DNA from: Phytophthora sp. 'mugwort'
Lineage: Eukaryota > Oomycota > Peronosporomycetes > Peronosporales > Peronosporaceae
Reading direction: 5' to 3'
Assembly (NCBI GenBank): GCA_033558025.1
Contig: JAUCEF010000083.1
Span: 1-41,241 of the forward strand
DNA: 41,241 bases
Shown here: positions 19,533-27,084 of the stretch, in pieces
How positions within the stretch are numbered: the stretch's first letter is position 1
Layout: the number at the start of each line of letters is the position of its first letter
Program-made: the position numbers and the translations under genes
Notes under the pieces: model-generated
What the model saw: only the letters and a program-made list of their open reading frames with translations
What the model was told of the DNA's origin: nothing
Database searches by the model: none

Positions 19533-20265
19533 ATGAAAAAAAAAAAAATAATAACTTATTTACAATTACATTTATTTGAATTAAAATATAATTTTTTATA
19601 CTTTTAATCACTTTTTTTATCTTTTTATAATTTCATATTATTTTTCTGATCAATTAATATATTTATTAGTTAATAATTTACTTAATAAAAATATGTTAAA
19701 ATATTTTATTTTTACTAATATTACTGAAATTTTTATTACTAATATTTTTATAGCAATTTTCATAACAACTTTTATAACAATTCAATTAGTTTTTTATTAT
19801 TTGGTTTTTTTTATCAAAGGTTTATATAAATTTGAAATTTTATTTTATAAAATTTTATATTTTTTTTATAATTTTTAATTTTTTTATAATAAAATTTATT
19901 TTTACTAATATTATTCCACATATTTGGGATTTTTTATTAAATTTAAATTTTTCAAATTTATATCTTTTAACAATTTATTTTGAACAAAAATTGATAATTA
20001 TTTTGATTTTATTTTTTCTTCTTTTATTTATATATTTATAATATTTATTTATTTTTTTTCTTTATTTTTTTTTATATCAAATAATATTTTAAAAATTAAA
20101 ATAATTATTAATTTAAGAAAATTCTTTTATTTAAAAATAATATTATTGAGTGCTTTAATTACACCACCAGATATATTTAATTTTATATTAATTTATTTAT
20201 CTTTTTTTTTTTTTGAAATATTTATTTATATTTCAATATATTTAAATAAATATAAATTAATTTAA
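19533..20265 (+). CDS. tatC: tatC, Sec-independent translocase subunit, three frameshifts
   Basis: Multi-spanning receptor of the twin-arginine translocase in the inner membrane. Fragments in three frames join into one TatC: ITYLQLHLFELKYNF, then SYYFSDQLIYLLVNNLLN, FIFTNITEIFITNIFIAIF (the conserved FI.T..TE.F region), LVFYYLVFFIKGLYKFE, IIPHIWDFLLNLN, then ILLSALITPPDIFNFILIYL with the diagnostic S-A-x-T-P-P-D, and FFFFEIFIYISIYL. Frame changes lie near 19594, 19877 and 20037. The ATG at 19533 is followed by 13 A's. Mitochondrial tatC (ymf16/mttB) is known in stramenopiles, jakobids and plants. Confidence 0.85.
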
Positions 20266-20458
20266 TTTATTTTTTTTTATAAAATTTAATTTACTTTTAT
20301 TTAAATTGATATTTGTATTTGTAATAATATCTGTTTCTTTAAAATTCTTAAATTTAATTGATAATTTTTTAAATACTTAATAGATGTTATTTTTAAAGAA
20401 GATCCATTTGTTAAAATAATTTTATTTTTATAGGTAAAAATTTTTTATTTTTATTCAT
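20266..20458 (-). CDS. candidate rpl31, frame-broken
   Basis: Minus-strand ATG at 20458 gives MNKNKKFLPIKIKLF, then a stop. Adding one T to the TTATTTTAAC stretch continues as LTNGSSLKITSIKYFKNYQ, then LNLRIL, and a second single-base change allows reading almost to the end of tatC. The LTNGSS core followed by a short basic tail resembles the zinc-less L31 encoded in some stramenopile mtDNAs. It lies convergent to tatC and close to rps11 and rps13. Alternative: chance similarity in A+T-rich spacer. Confidence 0.4.
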
Positions 20459-20475
20459 ATAATATAATTTATTTT

Positions 20476-20546
20476 GGCTAGATAACATAAAGGTAATGTA
20501 AAGGACTGCAAATCCTTTAATGACGGTTCGAATCCGTCTCTAGCTT
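20476..20546 (+). tRNA. trnC: tRNA-Cys (GCA)
   Basis: Acceptor GGCTAGA/TCTAGCT with a terminal G-T pair, anticodon stem AAGGA/TCCTT around CTGCAAA (GCA), T arm GACGG-TTCGAAT-CCGTC. Confidence 0.92.
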
Positions 20547-20550
20547 TTAA

Positions 20551-20635
20551 AGGATAGAGTGGGATTTGAACCCACGGTATTATTACATACTTCAGTTTTC
20601 AAGACTGACACCTTAAACCACTCGATCACCTATCC
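20551..20635 (-). tRNA. trnS: tRNA-Ser (UGA)
   Basis: Minus-strand class II tRNA, acceptor GGATAGG/TCTATCC, anticodon stem TCAGT/ACTGA around CTTGAAA (UGA), long variable arm, T loop TTCAAAT. Converges on trnC with a 4-nt gap. Confidence 0.92.
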
Positions 20636-20644
20636 ATATTAAAA

Positions 20645-21058
20645 TTAACGTCTTTTTTGTTTTTTTAATCTACAACCATTAAAAGGTTTTGTTGTTTTAT
20701 CTAAAATATATTTTATTTTAATTTTTTTATTTTTTATATTTTTTAAAACATTATATCGACCTAAACCAGTACCATGTAAATAAATTTTTAATTTTTTTAT
20801 TTTTTTTAATTGAAGATATTTATTAATTTTATATACAATTAATTGAACATTATATGGTGTATTTTTTTTAAAACGTGTTTTTTTTAATGATTTTGTAGAC
20901 CATTGTTTTAAAAGATTTCCTTTATAAGTTGTTAAACTTATAATAGTATTTTTTAAATTTGCTGTAATATGTAAATTTGTTAAAATTAAAGGATTTTTTT
21001 TTTTTAAATTTATTTTTTTTTTAAATTTATTTTTAAAATTATATTTATTTTTATTCAT
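20645..21058 (-). CDS. rps11: rps11, ribosomal protein S11
   Basis: Small-subunit platform protein uS11, 137 aa, intact. LTNLHITANLKNTIISLT is the typical N-terminal strand pair, and the C-terminus GTGLGRYNVLKNI followed by DKTTKPFNGCRLKKQKRR matches the DVTP.PHNGCRPPK.RR ending of bacterial S11. The start overlaps the rps13 stop by 4 nt (ATGA type), implying co-translation. Confidence 0.95.
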   Translation of the reverse strand: MNKNKYNFKNKFKKKINLKKKNPLILTNLHITANLKNTIISLTTYKGNLLKQWSTKSLKKTRFKKNTPYNVQLIVYKINKYLQLKKIKKLKIYLHGTGLGRYNVLKNIKNKKIKIKYILDKTTKPFNGCRLKKQKRR

Positions 21059-21483
21059 AGAATAATAACTTTATCTTTTTTTTTTTTTTGACTTTTAAAT
21101 GGTCGTTTATTACGTGAAATACGTTTTTGAATAAAAATTTTTTTTAATTTTTTAGATGTTTTTGAATTTGTATGAGTACGTTGTCCTCTAACAGGTAATC
21201 CCTGACTTTGTCTAATTCCACGATTACTTTTAATTTCTACTAATTCATTTAATCTTTCAGTTTTAATTTTTTTTAAAAGTTGTTCAACTTTTAAATTTTT
21301 ATTAATATAATTAACCAGTCGGTTTACATGGTTGTTTTTAAGTTTATTAAGGGTGATTTGAGGATTAATTCCTATATTTTTACAAATTTTCTTGGATTGA
21401 AATTCATTAATACCATATAATATAGTTAATGAATATAAAATACTTTTTGAATCTGAAATTGTTTTATTAAAAATATATAACAT
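21055..21483 (-). CDS. rps13: rps13, ribosomal protein S13
   Basis: Small-subunit head protein uS13, 142 aa, intact. The helix-two-turn-helix SLTILYGINEFQSKKICKNI is followed by NRGIRQSQGLPVRGQRTHTN, the near-invariant R-G-x-R-x-x-x-x-L-P-V-R-G-Q-R-T-x-T-N signature. Divergent from rpl2 with only 28 nt between start codons, so that short gap must contain both 5' ends. Confidence 0.97.
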   Translation of the reverse strand: MLYIFNKTISDSKSILYSLTILYGINEFQSKKICKNIGINPQITLNKLKNNHVNRLVNYINKNLKVEQLLKKIKTERLNELVEIKSNRGIRQSQGLPVRGQRTHTNSKTSKKLKKIFIQKRISRNKRPFKSQKKKKDKVIIL

Positions 21484-21511
21484 AATAGATTTTATCTATA
21501 TACCATATAAA

Positions 21512-22318
21512 ATGATAGAAAAAAAAATAAAACCTATAACACCATCACAACGTCAAACATTTTTATTAAAAAAAGATAATTTAACTAAAATTTTTAAAAT
21601 TAAATCTTTAACAAAAGGTTTTCAACGTGCTAATGGTAAAAATAATCAAGGTAAAATAACTATAAAACATCGCGGTGGTGGACATAAACGTTTATATAGA
21701 ATAATTGATTTTAATAGATCTAAAAATATTGAAGGTTATATTATTAAAATTTTATATGATCCTAATCGTTCCGCAAATATCGCTTATATTAAAAACAATT
21801 CTAAATCTTATTTAATTTTAGCACCGGAAGGTTTAAAAATTAATCAATATATAAAAAGTTCACCTAATGCTGAATTAAAAGTAGGTAATGCTTTACCATT
21901 ACAAAATATACCAATTGGTAGTTTAATTCATAATATTAGTTTATATCCAAAATCTAGAGGAAAATTAATAAGAAGTGCTGGAACATCTGCACAATTAATT
22001 CAAAAAATTGATAATAAATACGCTCGAATTCGTTTAAATTCTGGTGAATTAAAATTAATTTTATTAACTTGTTATGCAACATTAGGTGTTGTATCTAATA
22101 TTAATCATAAAAAAATTAAATTAGGTAAAGCTGGGCGTTCACGTTGGTTAAATAGACGACCTTCTGTACGTGGTGTAGCAAAAAATCCTGTCGATCATCC
22201 ACATGGTGGTGGTGAGGGTAAAACAAGTGGAGGGCGACCTTCTGTAACACCACAAGGTAAAATAACTAAAGGAAAGCCTACACGTAAAAAAACAAAAAAA
22301 AAATTAATTATTAAATAA
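21512..22318 (+). CDS. rpl2: rpl2, ribosomal protein L2
   Basis: Large-subunit uL2 near the peptidyl-transferase centre, 268 aa, intact and full length. N-terminal GKITIKHRGGGHKRLYRIID, middle LPLQNIPIGSLIHNI, C-terminal VRGVAKNPVDHPHGGGEGKT with the conserved histidine, then GGRPSVTPQGK. It heads a bacterial-type cluster rpl2-rps19-rps3-rpl16 with gaps of about 3 nt. Confidence 0.98.
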   Translation: MIEKKIKPITPSQRQTFLLKKDNLTKIFKIKSLTKGFQRANGKNNQGKITIKHRGGGHKRLYRIIDFNRSKNIEGYIIKILYDPNRSANIAYIKNNSKSYLILAPEGLKINQYIKSSPNAELKVGNALPLQNIPIGSLIHNISLYPKSRGKLIRSAGTSAQLIQKIDNKYARIRLNSGELKLILLTCYATLGVVSNINHKKIKLGKAGRSRWLNRRPSVRGVAKNPVDHPHGGGEGKTSGGRPSVTPQGKITKGKPTRKKTKKKLIIK

Positions 22319-22321
22319 ATT

Positions 22322-22558
22322 ATGTCTAGAAGTAAATATAAAGGTCCATTTTTTAAAGTTAATTTATTAAAAAAAAAACAATGGATAAAAATAACTAATA
22401 AAAATTTAACAATATTACCTGAATATAGTAATCATTCTGTAAGTATTTATAATGGTAAAATATTTATTAATTTGGAAATAAATGATAAAATGATTGGTTT
22501 TAAATTTGGTGAATTTATTAATACACGAAAAAAACATATATATAAAAAAAAAAAATAA
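22322..22558 (+). CDS. rps19: rps19, ribosomal protein S19
   Basis: Small-subunit head protein uS19, 78 aa, intact. It starts MSRSKYKGPFFKVNLLKK and keeps the S-x-x-x-G-P-F motif, then TILPEYSNHSVSIYNGKIF and the C-terminal FKFGEFINTRKKH. Three nt from rpl2 and rps3. Confidence 0.96.
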   Translation: MSRSKYKGPFFKVNLLKKKQWIKITNKNLTILPEYSNHSVSIYNGKIFINLEINDKMIGFKFGEFINTRKKHIYKKKK

Positions 22559-22561
22559 ATT

Positions 22562-23089
22562 ATGGGTCAAAAAATTATACCAATTAGTTTAAGATTAAAT
22601 AAAAAAAAAAATTGGGATTCCCAATGGATTGTTAATAATAATGAGTATTCTAATTTATTGCATTTTGATTTAGAAATTAAAAAATATTTTCAAAATATTT
22701 TTAATTATAAAAATTTAAAATTAATAGATATAAATATAGTAAAAACATCAAATAATATAAATATATATGTTTATATTCAAAAAAATGCAAAAAAATATTA
22801 TAAATTATCTTATAATCAAATTATTAAATATTTAAATATATATTATATTAATAATAATATTAAATTATTTATCAAAAATGTCCAATTTTTTGAATTAATT
22901 AAATTACGAAAAAATTTAAAAAGAATTTTTGATAAAATAAGAAAAAATAATCGAATTAATAAAAATGTTAAAAAAATGATTTATAATTTTAGTTATGCTT
23001 TTTATACTAAAAATATAAATATTATAACTTTTTATATTAAACAAACATTAGAAAAAAAAAAAACACATAAAAAATTTATTAATAATTGA
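22562..23089 (+). CDS. rps3: rps3, N-terminal part (split gene)
   Basis: 175-aa ORF with the uS3 start MGQKIIPISLRLNKKKNWDS. The rest is highly diverged, Asn/Lys-rich sequence as in other protist mitochondrial S3 proteins. It stops at TGA-TAA and lacks the conserved C-terminal domain, which is the next ORF in another frame. One extra A in the CATAAAAAATTT stretch (23065-23077) would fuse the two, the linker then reading KNLLIIDNMLQEFF. So this is either a gene fission, as known for ciliate rps3, or a single miscalled base. Confidence 0.85.
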   Translation: MGQKIIPISLRLNKKKNWDSQWIVNNNEYSNLLHFDLEIKKYFQNIFNYKNLKLIDINIVKTSNNINIYVYIQKNAKKYYKLSYNQIIKYLNIYYINNNIKLFIKNVQFFELIKLRKNLKRIFDKIRKNNRINKNVKKMIYNFSYAFYTKNINIITFYIKQTLEKKKTHKKFINN

Positions 23090-23093
23090 TAAT

Positions 23094-23390
23094 ATGCTTC
23101 AAGAATTTTTTAAAATATTTTCTAATTTTATTGGTTATCGTTTACAATTTAAAGGTCGTTTAAATAAATCAAAACGTAAAAAAAAACTAATTTTTCAAAA
23201 AGGAAAAATACCATTAAATACTTTAGAATATGATATTAAATATCATTTTAATGAATTTAAAACACCATCGGGTATTTGTAGTATTAAATTATGGATTTTT
23301 TTTAAACCACTAAAAACTACATTAAATTCTAAATTTTTAAAAAAACAAAGAATTAAAAATACTAATTATGTTATTTCCAAAAAAAACTAA
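23094..23390 (+). CDS. rps3: rps3, C-terminal domain (split gene)
   Basis: 98-aa ORF carrying the uS3 C-terminal domain: GYRLQFKGRLNKSKRKKKLI, FQKGKIPLNTLEYDIKYHF and KTPSGICSIKLWIFF, matching the bacterial I-Q-x-x-G-R-L-x-G-x-x-x-A-R and G-x-x-G-V-K-V-W-I segments. It begins 4 nt after the first rps3 ORF and overlaps rpl16 by 23 nt. The frame is open upstream of its ATG. Confidence 0.85.
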   Translation: MLQEFFKIFSNFIGYRLQFKGRLNKSKRKKKLIFQKGKIPLNTLEYDIKYHFNEFKTPSGICSIKLWIFFKPLKTTLNSKFLKKQRIKNTNYVISKKN

Positions 23391-23772
23391 ATATAAAAAA
23401 CAATTTAAAAGTAAACTTACAGGTAAAACAACAAAAGGTAATAATATTGTTTATGGTAAATATGCTATTAAAGTTTTAAAAGAAACACGTTTAACATCAA
23501 GACAAATAGAAGCAACTCGTCGAATAATTATTCGAAAAATGAAACGATTAGGATTTCTTTGGATTCGTGTTTTTCCAGATACACCTGTAACAGCAAAACC
23601 TACAGAAAATCGTATGGGTAAAGGAAAAGGTGCTGTTTCTTTTTGGGTTGCTAAAGTTAAAAAAGGTCAAATTTTATATGAAATTAGCGGTATTTCATTA
23701 GAAAATGCAAAAAAAGTTTTAAAAGCGGGTTCTAATAAATTGCCGGTTAAAACAAAATTTATTTATAAATAA
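23368..23772 (+). CDS. rpl16: rpl16, ribosomal protein L16
   Basis: Large-subunit uL16, 134 aa, intact. MLFPKKTKYKKQFKSKLTGK start, TSRQIEATRRIIIRKMKR, then LWIRVFPDTPVTAKPTENRM and GKGKGAVSFWVAKVKKGQIL, the glycine-rich loop that contacts tRNA. It overlaps the rps3 C-terminal ORF. Confidence 0.98.
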   Translation: MLFPKKTKYKKQFKSKLTGKTTKGNNIVYGKYAIKVLKETRLTSRQIEATRRIIIRKMKRLGFLWIRVFPDTPVTAKPTENRMGKGKGAVSFWVAKVKKGQILYEISGISLENAKKVLKAGSNKLPVKTKFIYK

Positions 23773-23774
23773 TT

Positions 23775-23848
23775 AGGCTTATAGTTTAATTGGTTAGAGC
23801 ATACCGCTCATAACGGTATAGTTGTAGGTTCAAATCCTACTAGGCCTA
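23775..23848 (+). tRNA. trnI: tRNA with CAU anticodon, probably tRNA-Ile (lysidine)
   Basis: Acceptor AGGCTTA/TAGGCCT, anticodon stem TACCG/CGGTA around CTCATAA. It is one of three CAU tRNAs; the other two look like initiator and elongator Met, and this one resembles organellar trnI(CAU), whose C34 is converted to lysidine to read AUA. Isoacceptor choice is inference. Confidence 0.75.
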
Positions 23849-23869
23849 ATTAAAAAATTTTTATTTTAA

Positions 23870-24538
23870 ATGAAAAAATTAAAAAAACAAAAAACAAATA
23901 ATTTATCAAATTATCAACAATTTTTAAAAAATAATTATTTAAAAAAAAAAAAATTTAAATTAAAAAATATTTTATTTGAAAATCCAATTTTATTTAATAA
24001 TTTAAATTTAGAATCTTATGTAATTGAATTTAATAATTATGAAAACATTTATTTACCTTTTACTTTAATAAAAATAGATAAAATTTCAACAATTGCTATA
24101 AAATATGAAAATATTATATTATTTAATTATGATTTAACTTATAATATATTACATCAATTTAATAAAATAATGCTTCAAAATATTTTAATAAAAAAAAATA
24201 ATTCAATAAAAGGTCGTTTACTTGGTGGAAATTGGAATAATAAAAAAATTTTTATTTCAATTTTAGGATTTATTTTTTCTATAAAACCTATTAATTTAAA
24301 TAATGCTTTAAATTATAAAAAAAAATTTTATTTTAATAAATATAATAAAAAAGGTTTCTATAAAAGAAGAATTAATTCAACACGTTTAATTAATTGTTAT
24401 AAATTAAAATATTTAAATTTTAAAGTTAATAATTTAAATATATTTAAAAAATCAAAAAAAGAATTTTCAAGACTTTCTTATATTCAAACTATTATTCAAA
24501 ATCAAAAAATAAAAAATAATAATTTTAAAATAAAATAA
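23870..24538 (+). CDS. orf222, basic protein with S1-like segment
   Basis: Intact 222-aa ORF, strongly Lys/Asn-rich. Residues about 114-142 read IKGRLLGGNWNNKKIFISIL then GFIFSIKPINLNN, reminiscent of the first strands of a ribosomal protein S1 repeat (GRVLGGVKGGF.V.I.G..AFLP). The C-terminal part KKGFYKRRINSTRLINCYKL is basic and unlike S1. It sits inside the r-protein cluster between rpl16-trnI and atp8, which favours a ribosomal role. rps1 is the best guess, but weak. Confidence 0.4.
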   Translation: MKKLKKQKTNNLSNYQQFLKNNYLKKKKFKLKNILFENPILFNNLNLESYVIEFNNYENIYLPFTLIKIDKISTIAIKYENIILFNYDLTYNILHQFNKIMLQNILIKKNNSIKGRLLGGNWNNKKIFISILGFIFSIKPINLNNALNYKKKFYFNKYNKKGFYKRRINSTRLINCYKLKYLNFKVNNLNIFKKSKKEFSRLSYIQTIIQNQKIKNNNFKIK

Positions 24539-24549
24539 AAATAAAAGTG

Positions 24550-24561
24550 TTCTTTCAAGAA
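24550..24561. promoter_or_regulatory. TTCTTTCAAGAA palindrome upstream of atp8
   Basis: Variant of the recurring element (TTCTT-TC-AAGAA), 38 nt before atp8 in a 60-bp spacer of an otherwise compact cluster. Role unknown. Confidence 0.2.
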
Positions 24562-24599
24562 AAATATATGTTGAAGAAATAAAAATTTATTATAAAATT

Positions 24600-24992
24600 A
24601 TGCCACAATTCGATCAATTTTCATTTTTTAATCAAGTTTCTTGGTTTTTATTTTTTTTTTTTAATTTTTATTTTTTTATTACTTATTTTTTTTTACCTAA
24701 AATTTGTTATAATTTAAAATTTAGAAAAAAAAAAATAATTTTTGATAATAAAAAAAAAAATCAAATTAATTTTGAAAAAAATAATATTATTTATTTTTTT
24801 AATAATTCTTATAAAACTTTTTGTTTTAATTTTGAGTTATTTATAACAAAAAAATTATCTATTTATAAAAAAAATCAAAATATTAAAATACAAAAAACTT
24901 CAATTTTTAATAAAATATTAAAACAAAAAATTAATTATATTTTAAATAAAAAATTTTTATTATTAAATAAAATTTTTATAAGAATTAATTAA
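24600..24992 (+). CDS. atp8: atp8, ATP synthase Fo subunit 8 (ymf19)
   Basis: Peripheral-stalk membrane protein of the ATP synthase, 130 aa, intact. The family N-terminus MPQFDQFSFFNQVSWFLFFF is very clear, followed by a single membrane helix, FLPKICYNLKFRKKK, and a variable basic Lys/Asn-rich tail in the matrix. The length fits stramenopile Atp8. Confidence 0.93.
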   Translation: MPQFDQFSFFNQVSWFLFFFFNFYFFITYFFLPKICYNLKFRKKKIIFDNKKKNQINFEKNNIIYFFNNSYKTFCFNFELFITKKLSIYKKNQNIKIQKTSIFNKILKQKINYILNKKFLLLNKIFIRIN

Positions 24993-25002
24993 TTTTTTAA
25001 AT

Positions 25003-25075
25003 AAGTGTATAGCTCAGCTGGTAGAGCACCGGACTTTTAATCTGATGGTCTTGGGTTCAAATCCCAATACACTTA
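25003..25075 (+). tRNA. trnK: tRNA-Lys (UUU)
   Basis: Acceptor AAGTGTA/TACACTT, anticodon stem CCGGA/TCTGA around CTTTTAA (UUU), T arm TTGGG-TTCAAAT-CCCAA, discriminator A. Confidence 0.93.
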
Positions 25076-25077
25076 TT

Positions 25078-25150
25078 GGGGATATATTTCAACTGGTAGA
25101 AAGTATGTTTTGCAAATATAATGTTATCGGTTCGAATCCGATTATCTCCA
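25078..25150 (+). tRNA. trnA: tRNA-Ala (UGC)
   Basis: Acceptor GGGGATA/TATCTCC, anticodon stem TATGT/ATATA around TTTGCAA (UGC), T arm ATCGG-TTCGAAT-CCGAT, discriminator A. Confidence 0.92.
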
Positions 25151-25176
25151 TATTTATCTTTCTTAAATATAATTTT

Positions 25177-25476
25177 ATGCAAAAAAAAATTAAAAAAAAT
25201 ATTAAACAACGTAATTTATTTAAAAATTTTGAAAAAAATAGATTAACTTTAAAAATTCTTTCAAAAAATTTAAATATTGAAAAAAATTTAAGATGGAAAT
25301 TACAACAAAAGTGGTTTTTTTTCCATCAAAATTCATCAATTACTAGAATTAAAAATGTGTGTGTTTTAACTGGACGTTCTAAAAGTATTTATCGTTTATT
25401 TAAAATATCCAGAATCCAATTACGTAAATTAGCATCAAAAGGGTTTTTACCCGGTATTTCTAAATATAGTTGGTAA
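25177..25476 (+). CDS. rps14: rps14, ribosomal protein S14
   Basis: Small-subunit uS14, 99 aa. The open frame extends back through trnA, so the ATG at 25177 (MQKKIKKNIKQRNLFKNFEK) is used. The C-terminal signature CVLTGRSKSIYRLFKISRIQ then LRKLASKGFLPGISKYSW is unmistakable. The zinc cysteines are absent, as is usual for the C- type. Followed by rps8 after 7 nt. Confidence 0.97.
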   Translation: MQKKIKKNIKQRNLFKNFEKNRLTLKILSKNLNIEKNLRWKLQQKWFFFHQNSSITRIKNVCVLTGRSKSIYRLFKISRIQLRKLASKGFLPGISKYSW

Positions 25477-25483
25477 TTTAATT

Positions 25484-25864
25484 ATGATTATAACAGATAC
25501 TCTTTCCAATTTATTTTCAAAAATAAAAAATGGTTATTTAGTAAAAAAATCAAAAATAGTACAACAAAAATCAAAACAAAGTATAAATATTTTAAATATC
25601 TTAATTAAAGAAGGTTTTATAAAAAGTTATAAGATAAATTCCAAAAATCAATTAGAGATTTATTTAAAATATAGAAAAAATAAAGCAGTTATTACTGAAA
25701 TAAAACGTTTATCAAAACCGGGAAAACGTTTATATATTGCTAATAAGGATTTATATAAAAAAAAAACAGGATTTTATATTCTTTCAACATCTATTGGTAT
25801 TTTAACAGATTTACAAGCTAAAAAATTAAATGTTGGTGGTGAATTGATTTGTAAAATTATTTAA
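25484..25864 (+). CDS. rps8: rps8, ribosomal protein S8
   Basis: Small-subunit central-domain protein uS8, 126 aa, intact. MIITDTLSNLFSKIKNGYLV start, ILNILIKEGFIKSYKI, IKRLSKPGKRLYIANKDL and the C-terminal LSTSIGILTDLQAKKLNVGG matching the bacterial STS-x-G-x-M-T-D-x-x-A. Part of the order rps14-rps8-rpl6 kept from bacteria. Confidence 0.97.
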   Translation: MIITDTLSNLFSKIKNGYLVKKSKIVQQKSKQSINILNILIKEGFIKSYKINSKNQLEIYLKYRKNKAVITEIKRLSKPGKRLYIANKDLYKKKTGFYILSTSIGILTDLQAKKLNVGGELICKII

Positions 25865-25870
25865 AAAATT

Positions 25871-26476
25871 ATGATAAAAATAATAAAAAAAAATGTTAAA
25901 TTAAAAAATAAAAATTTTTTTAAAAGTTCTTTAGGAAATATTAATTTATTTTTTATTGATAAAACTTTTATTTTTCCAACAGATTTAAAAATTTATAGTA
26001 ATAATAAAATAATTTTTTTTGAAACATCTTTAGGTTTATTATCTTTAACAATAATTAATGATTTATATTTTTTTATAAAAAAAAATAAATTATTAATTAT
26101 TGTTAATAAAAATAAAAAAAAAAAAAGTATTTTAAATTTATACAATAAATTAATAAAAATAAAAATAAAAGGTGTTTTACAAGGTTTTAAAATTAATTTA
26201 ATATTAAAAGGTATAGGTTTTAAAGCTTTTATTGAAAATAATACTTTAATTTTAAAATTAGGTTTTAGTCATAATATTAGAATTCCAATTCCATTAAATA
26301 TTGAAATTATTAATCAAACAAATACTTTAATTTTTAGTAGTATCGATTATATTTTTTTACATCAATTTGTACATTATATTAAAAATCATAAAAAACCTGA
26401 ACCATATAAAGGAAAAGGTTTATTATTAAAAAATGAAAAAATTTTACAAAAAGAGGGAAAAAAAAGTAAAAAATAA
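25871..26476 (+). CDS. rpl6: rpl6, ribosomal protein L6
   Basis: Large-subunit uL6, 201 aa, intact. The second domain is recognisable: LQGFKINLILKGIGFKAFIE, LKLGFSHNIRIPIP and the conserved end KKPEPYKGKGLL followed by a Lys-rich tail. The first domain is strongly diverged. Six nt from rps8 and rps2. Confidence 0.93.
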   Translation: MIKIIKKNVKLKNKNFFKSSLGNINLFFIDKTFIFPTDLKIYSNNKIIFFETSLGLLSLTIINDLYFFIKKNKLLIIVNKNKKKKSILNLYNKLIKIKIKGVLQGFKINLILKGIGFKAFIENNTLILKLGFSHNIRIPIPLNIEIINQTNTLIFSSIDYIFLHQFVHYIKNHKKPEPYKGKGLLLKNEKILQKEGKKSKK

Positions 26477-26482
26477 TTAAAT

Positions 26483-27076
26483 ATGATACAAAAAAAAAAA
26501 AAAAAACATAATAATATTTTATTAAATTTATTATTTAAATCAAAAAATATGTATGGAGAATCTTTAATAGATACAAATAAAGAATTATTATCTTTTATAT
26601 TTGGAAGTAGACATGATTATACTATAATTAATTTAAAAAATGTTTCATTTTTTTTAAAACGTATATTTAATTTAACTAAAATTATATTAAAAAAAAATGA
26701 AAAAATTTTAATAATAGGGAATGATAATGAAATTAAATTTTTATTAACTACATCTTTTATAAAAAAAAATCCAAATATCATTTTTTTTACAAAAGAATGG
26801 GTAAATGGTTTAATTACTAATAAAATTATGAATACAACATTTAATAAGATAATTAATTATTTATTAAAAGAAAATGAAATTAAATTAATTTTAGTTATAA
26901 AAAGTTCTGTAAAAGATACTTTTTTAAATCAAGAACTTTCTGTTTTAAAAATTCCTACTATTTCATTAGTAAATACAAGTCAAACTATACAAAATATTAA
27001 TTATCCTGTAGTAATGAATTCTAAAAATATTCAATCAATATATACTTTAATGTATTTATTACGTAAAATATTTTAA
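26483..27076 (+). CDS. rps2: rps2, ribosomal protein S2
   Basis: Small-subunit uS2, 197 aa, shorter than the bacterial protein. IFGSRHDYTIINLKNVSFFL corresponds to the I-x-G-x-R-x-x-x-x-I-I-D strand, EKILIIGND and FTKEWVNGLITN to W-x-x-G-x-L-T-N, and VLKIPTISLVNTSQ with VVMNSKNIQSIYTLMYLL to the C-terminal nucleotide-like fold. Intact. Confidence 0.93.
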   Translation: MIQKKKKKHNNILLNLLFKSKNMYGESLIDTNKELLSFIFGSRHDYTIINLKNVSFFLKRIFNLTKIILKKNEKILIIGNDNEIKFLLTTSFIKKNPNIIFFTKEWVNGLITNKIMNTTFNKIINYLLKENEIKLILVIKSSVKDTFLNQELSVLKIPTISLVNTSQTIQNINYPVVMNSKNIQSIYTLMYLLRKIF

Positions 27077-27084
27077 TAAATAAG

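Noticed and set aside
19693..20041. Two novel hydrophobic proteins of 61 and 69 codons
   Set aside because: They are the middle part of tatC in two frames.
25045..25176. Extended N-terminus of rps14
   Set aside because: The extra 44 codons are the translation of trnA and part of trnK; S14 starts normally at 25177.
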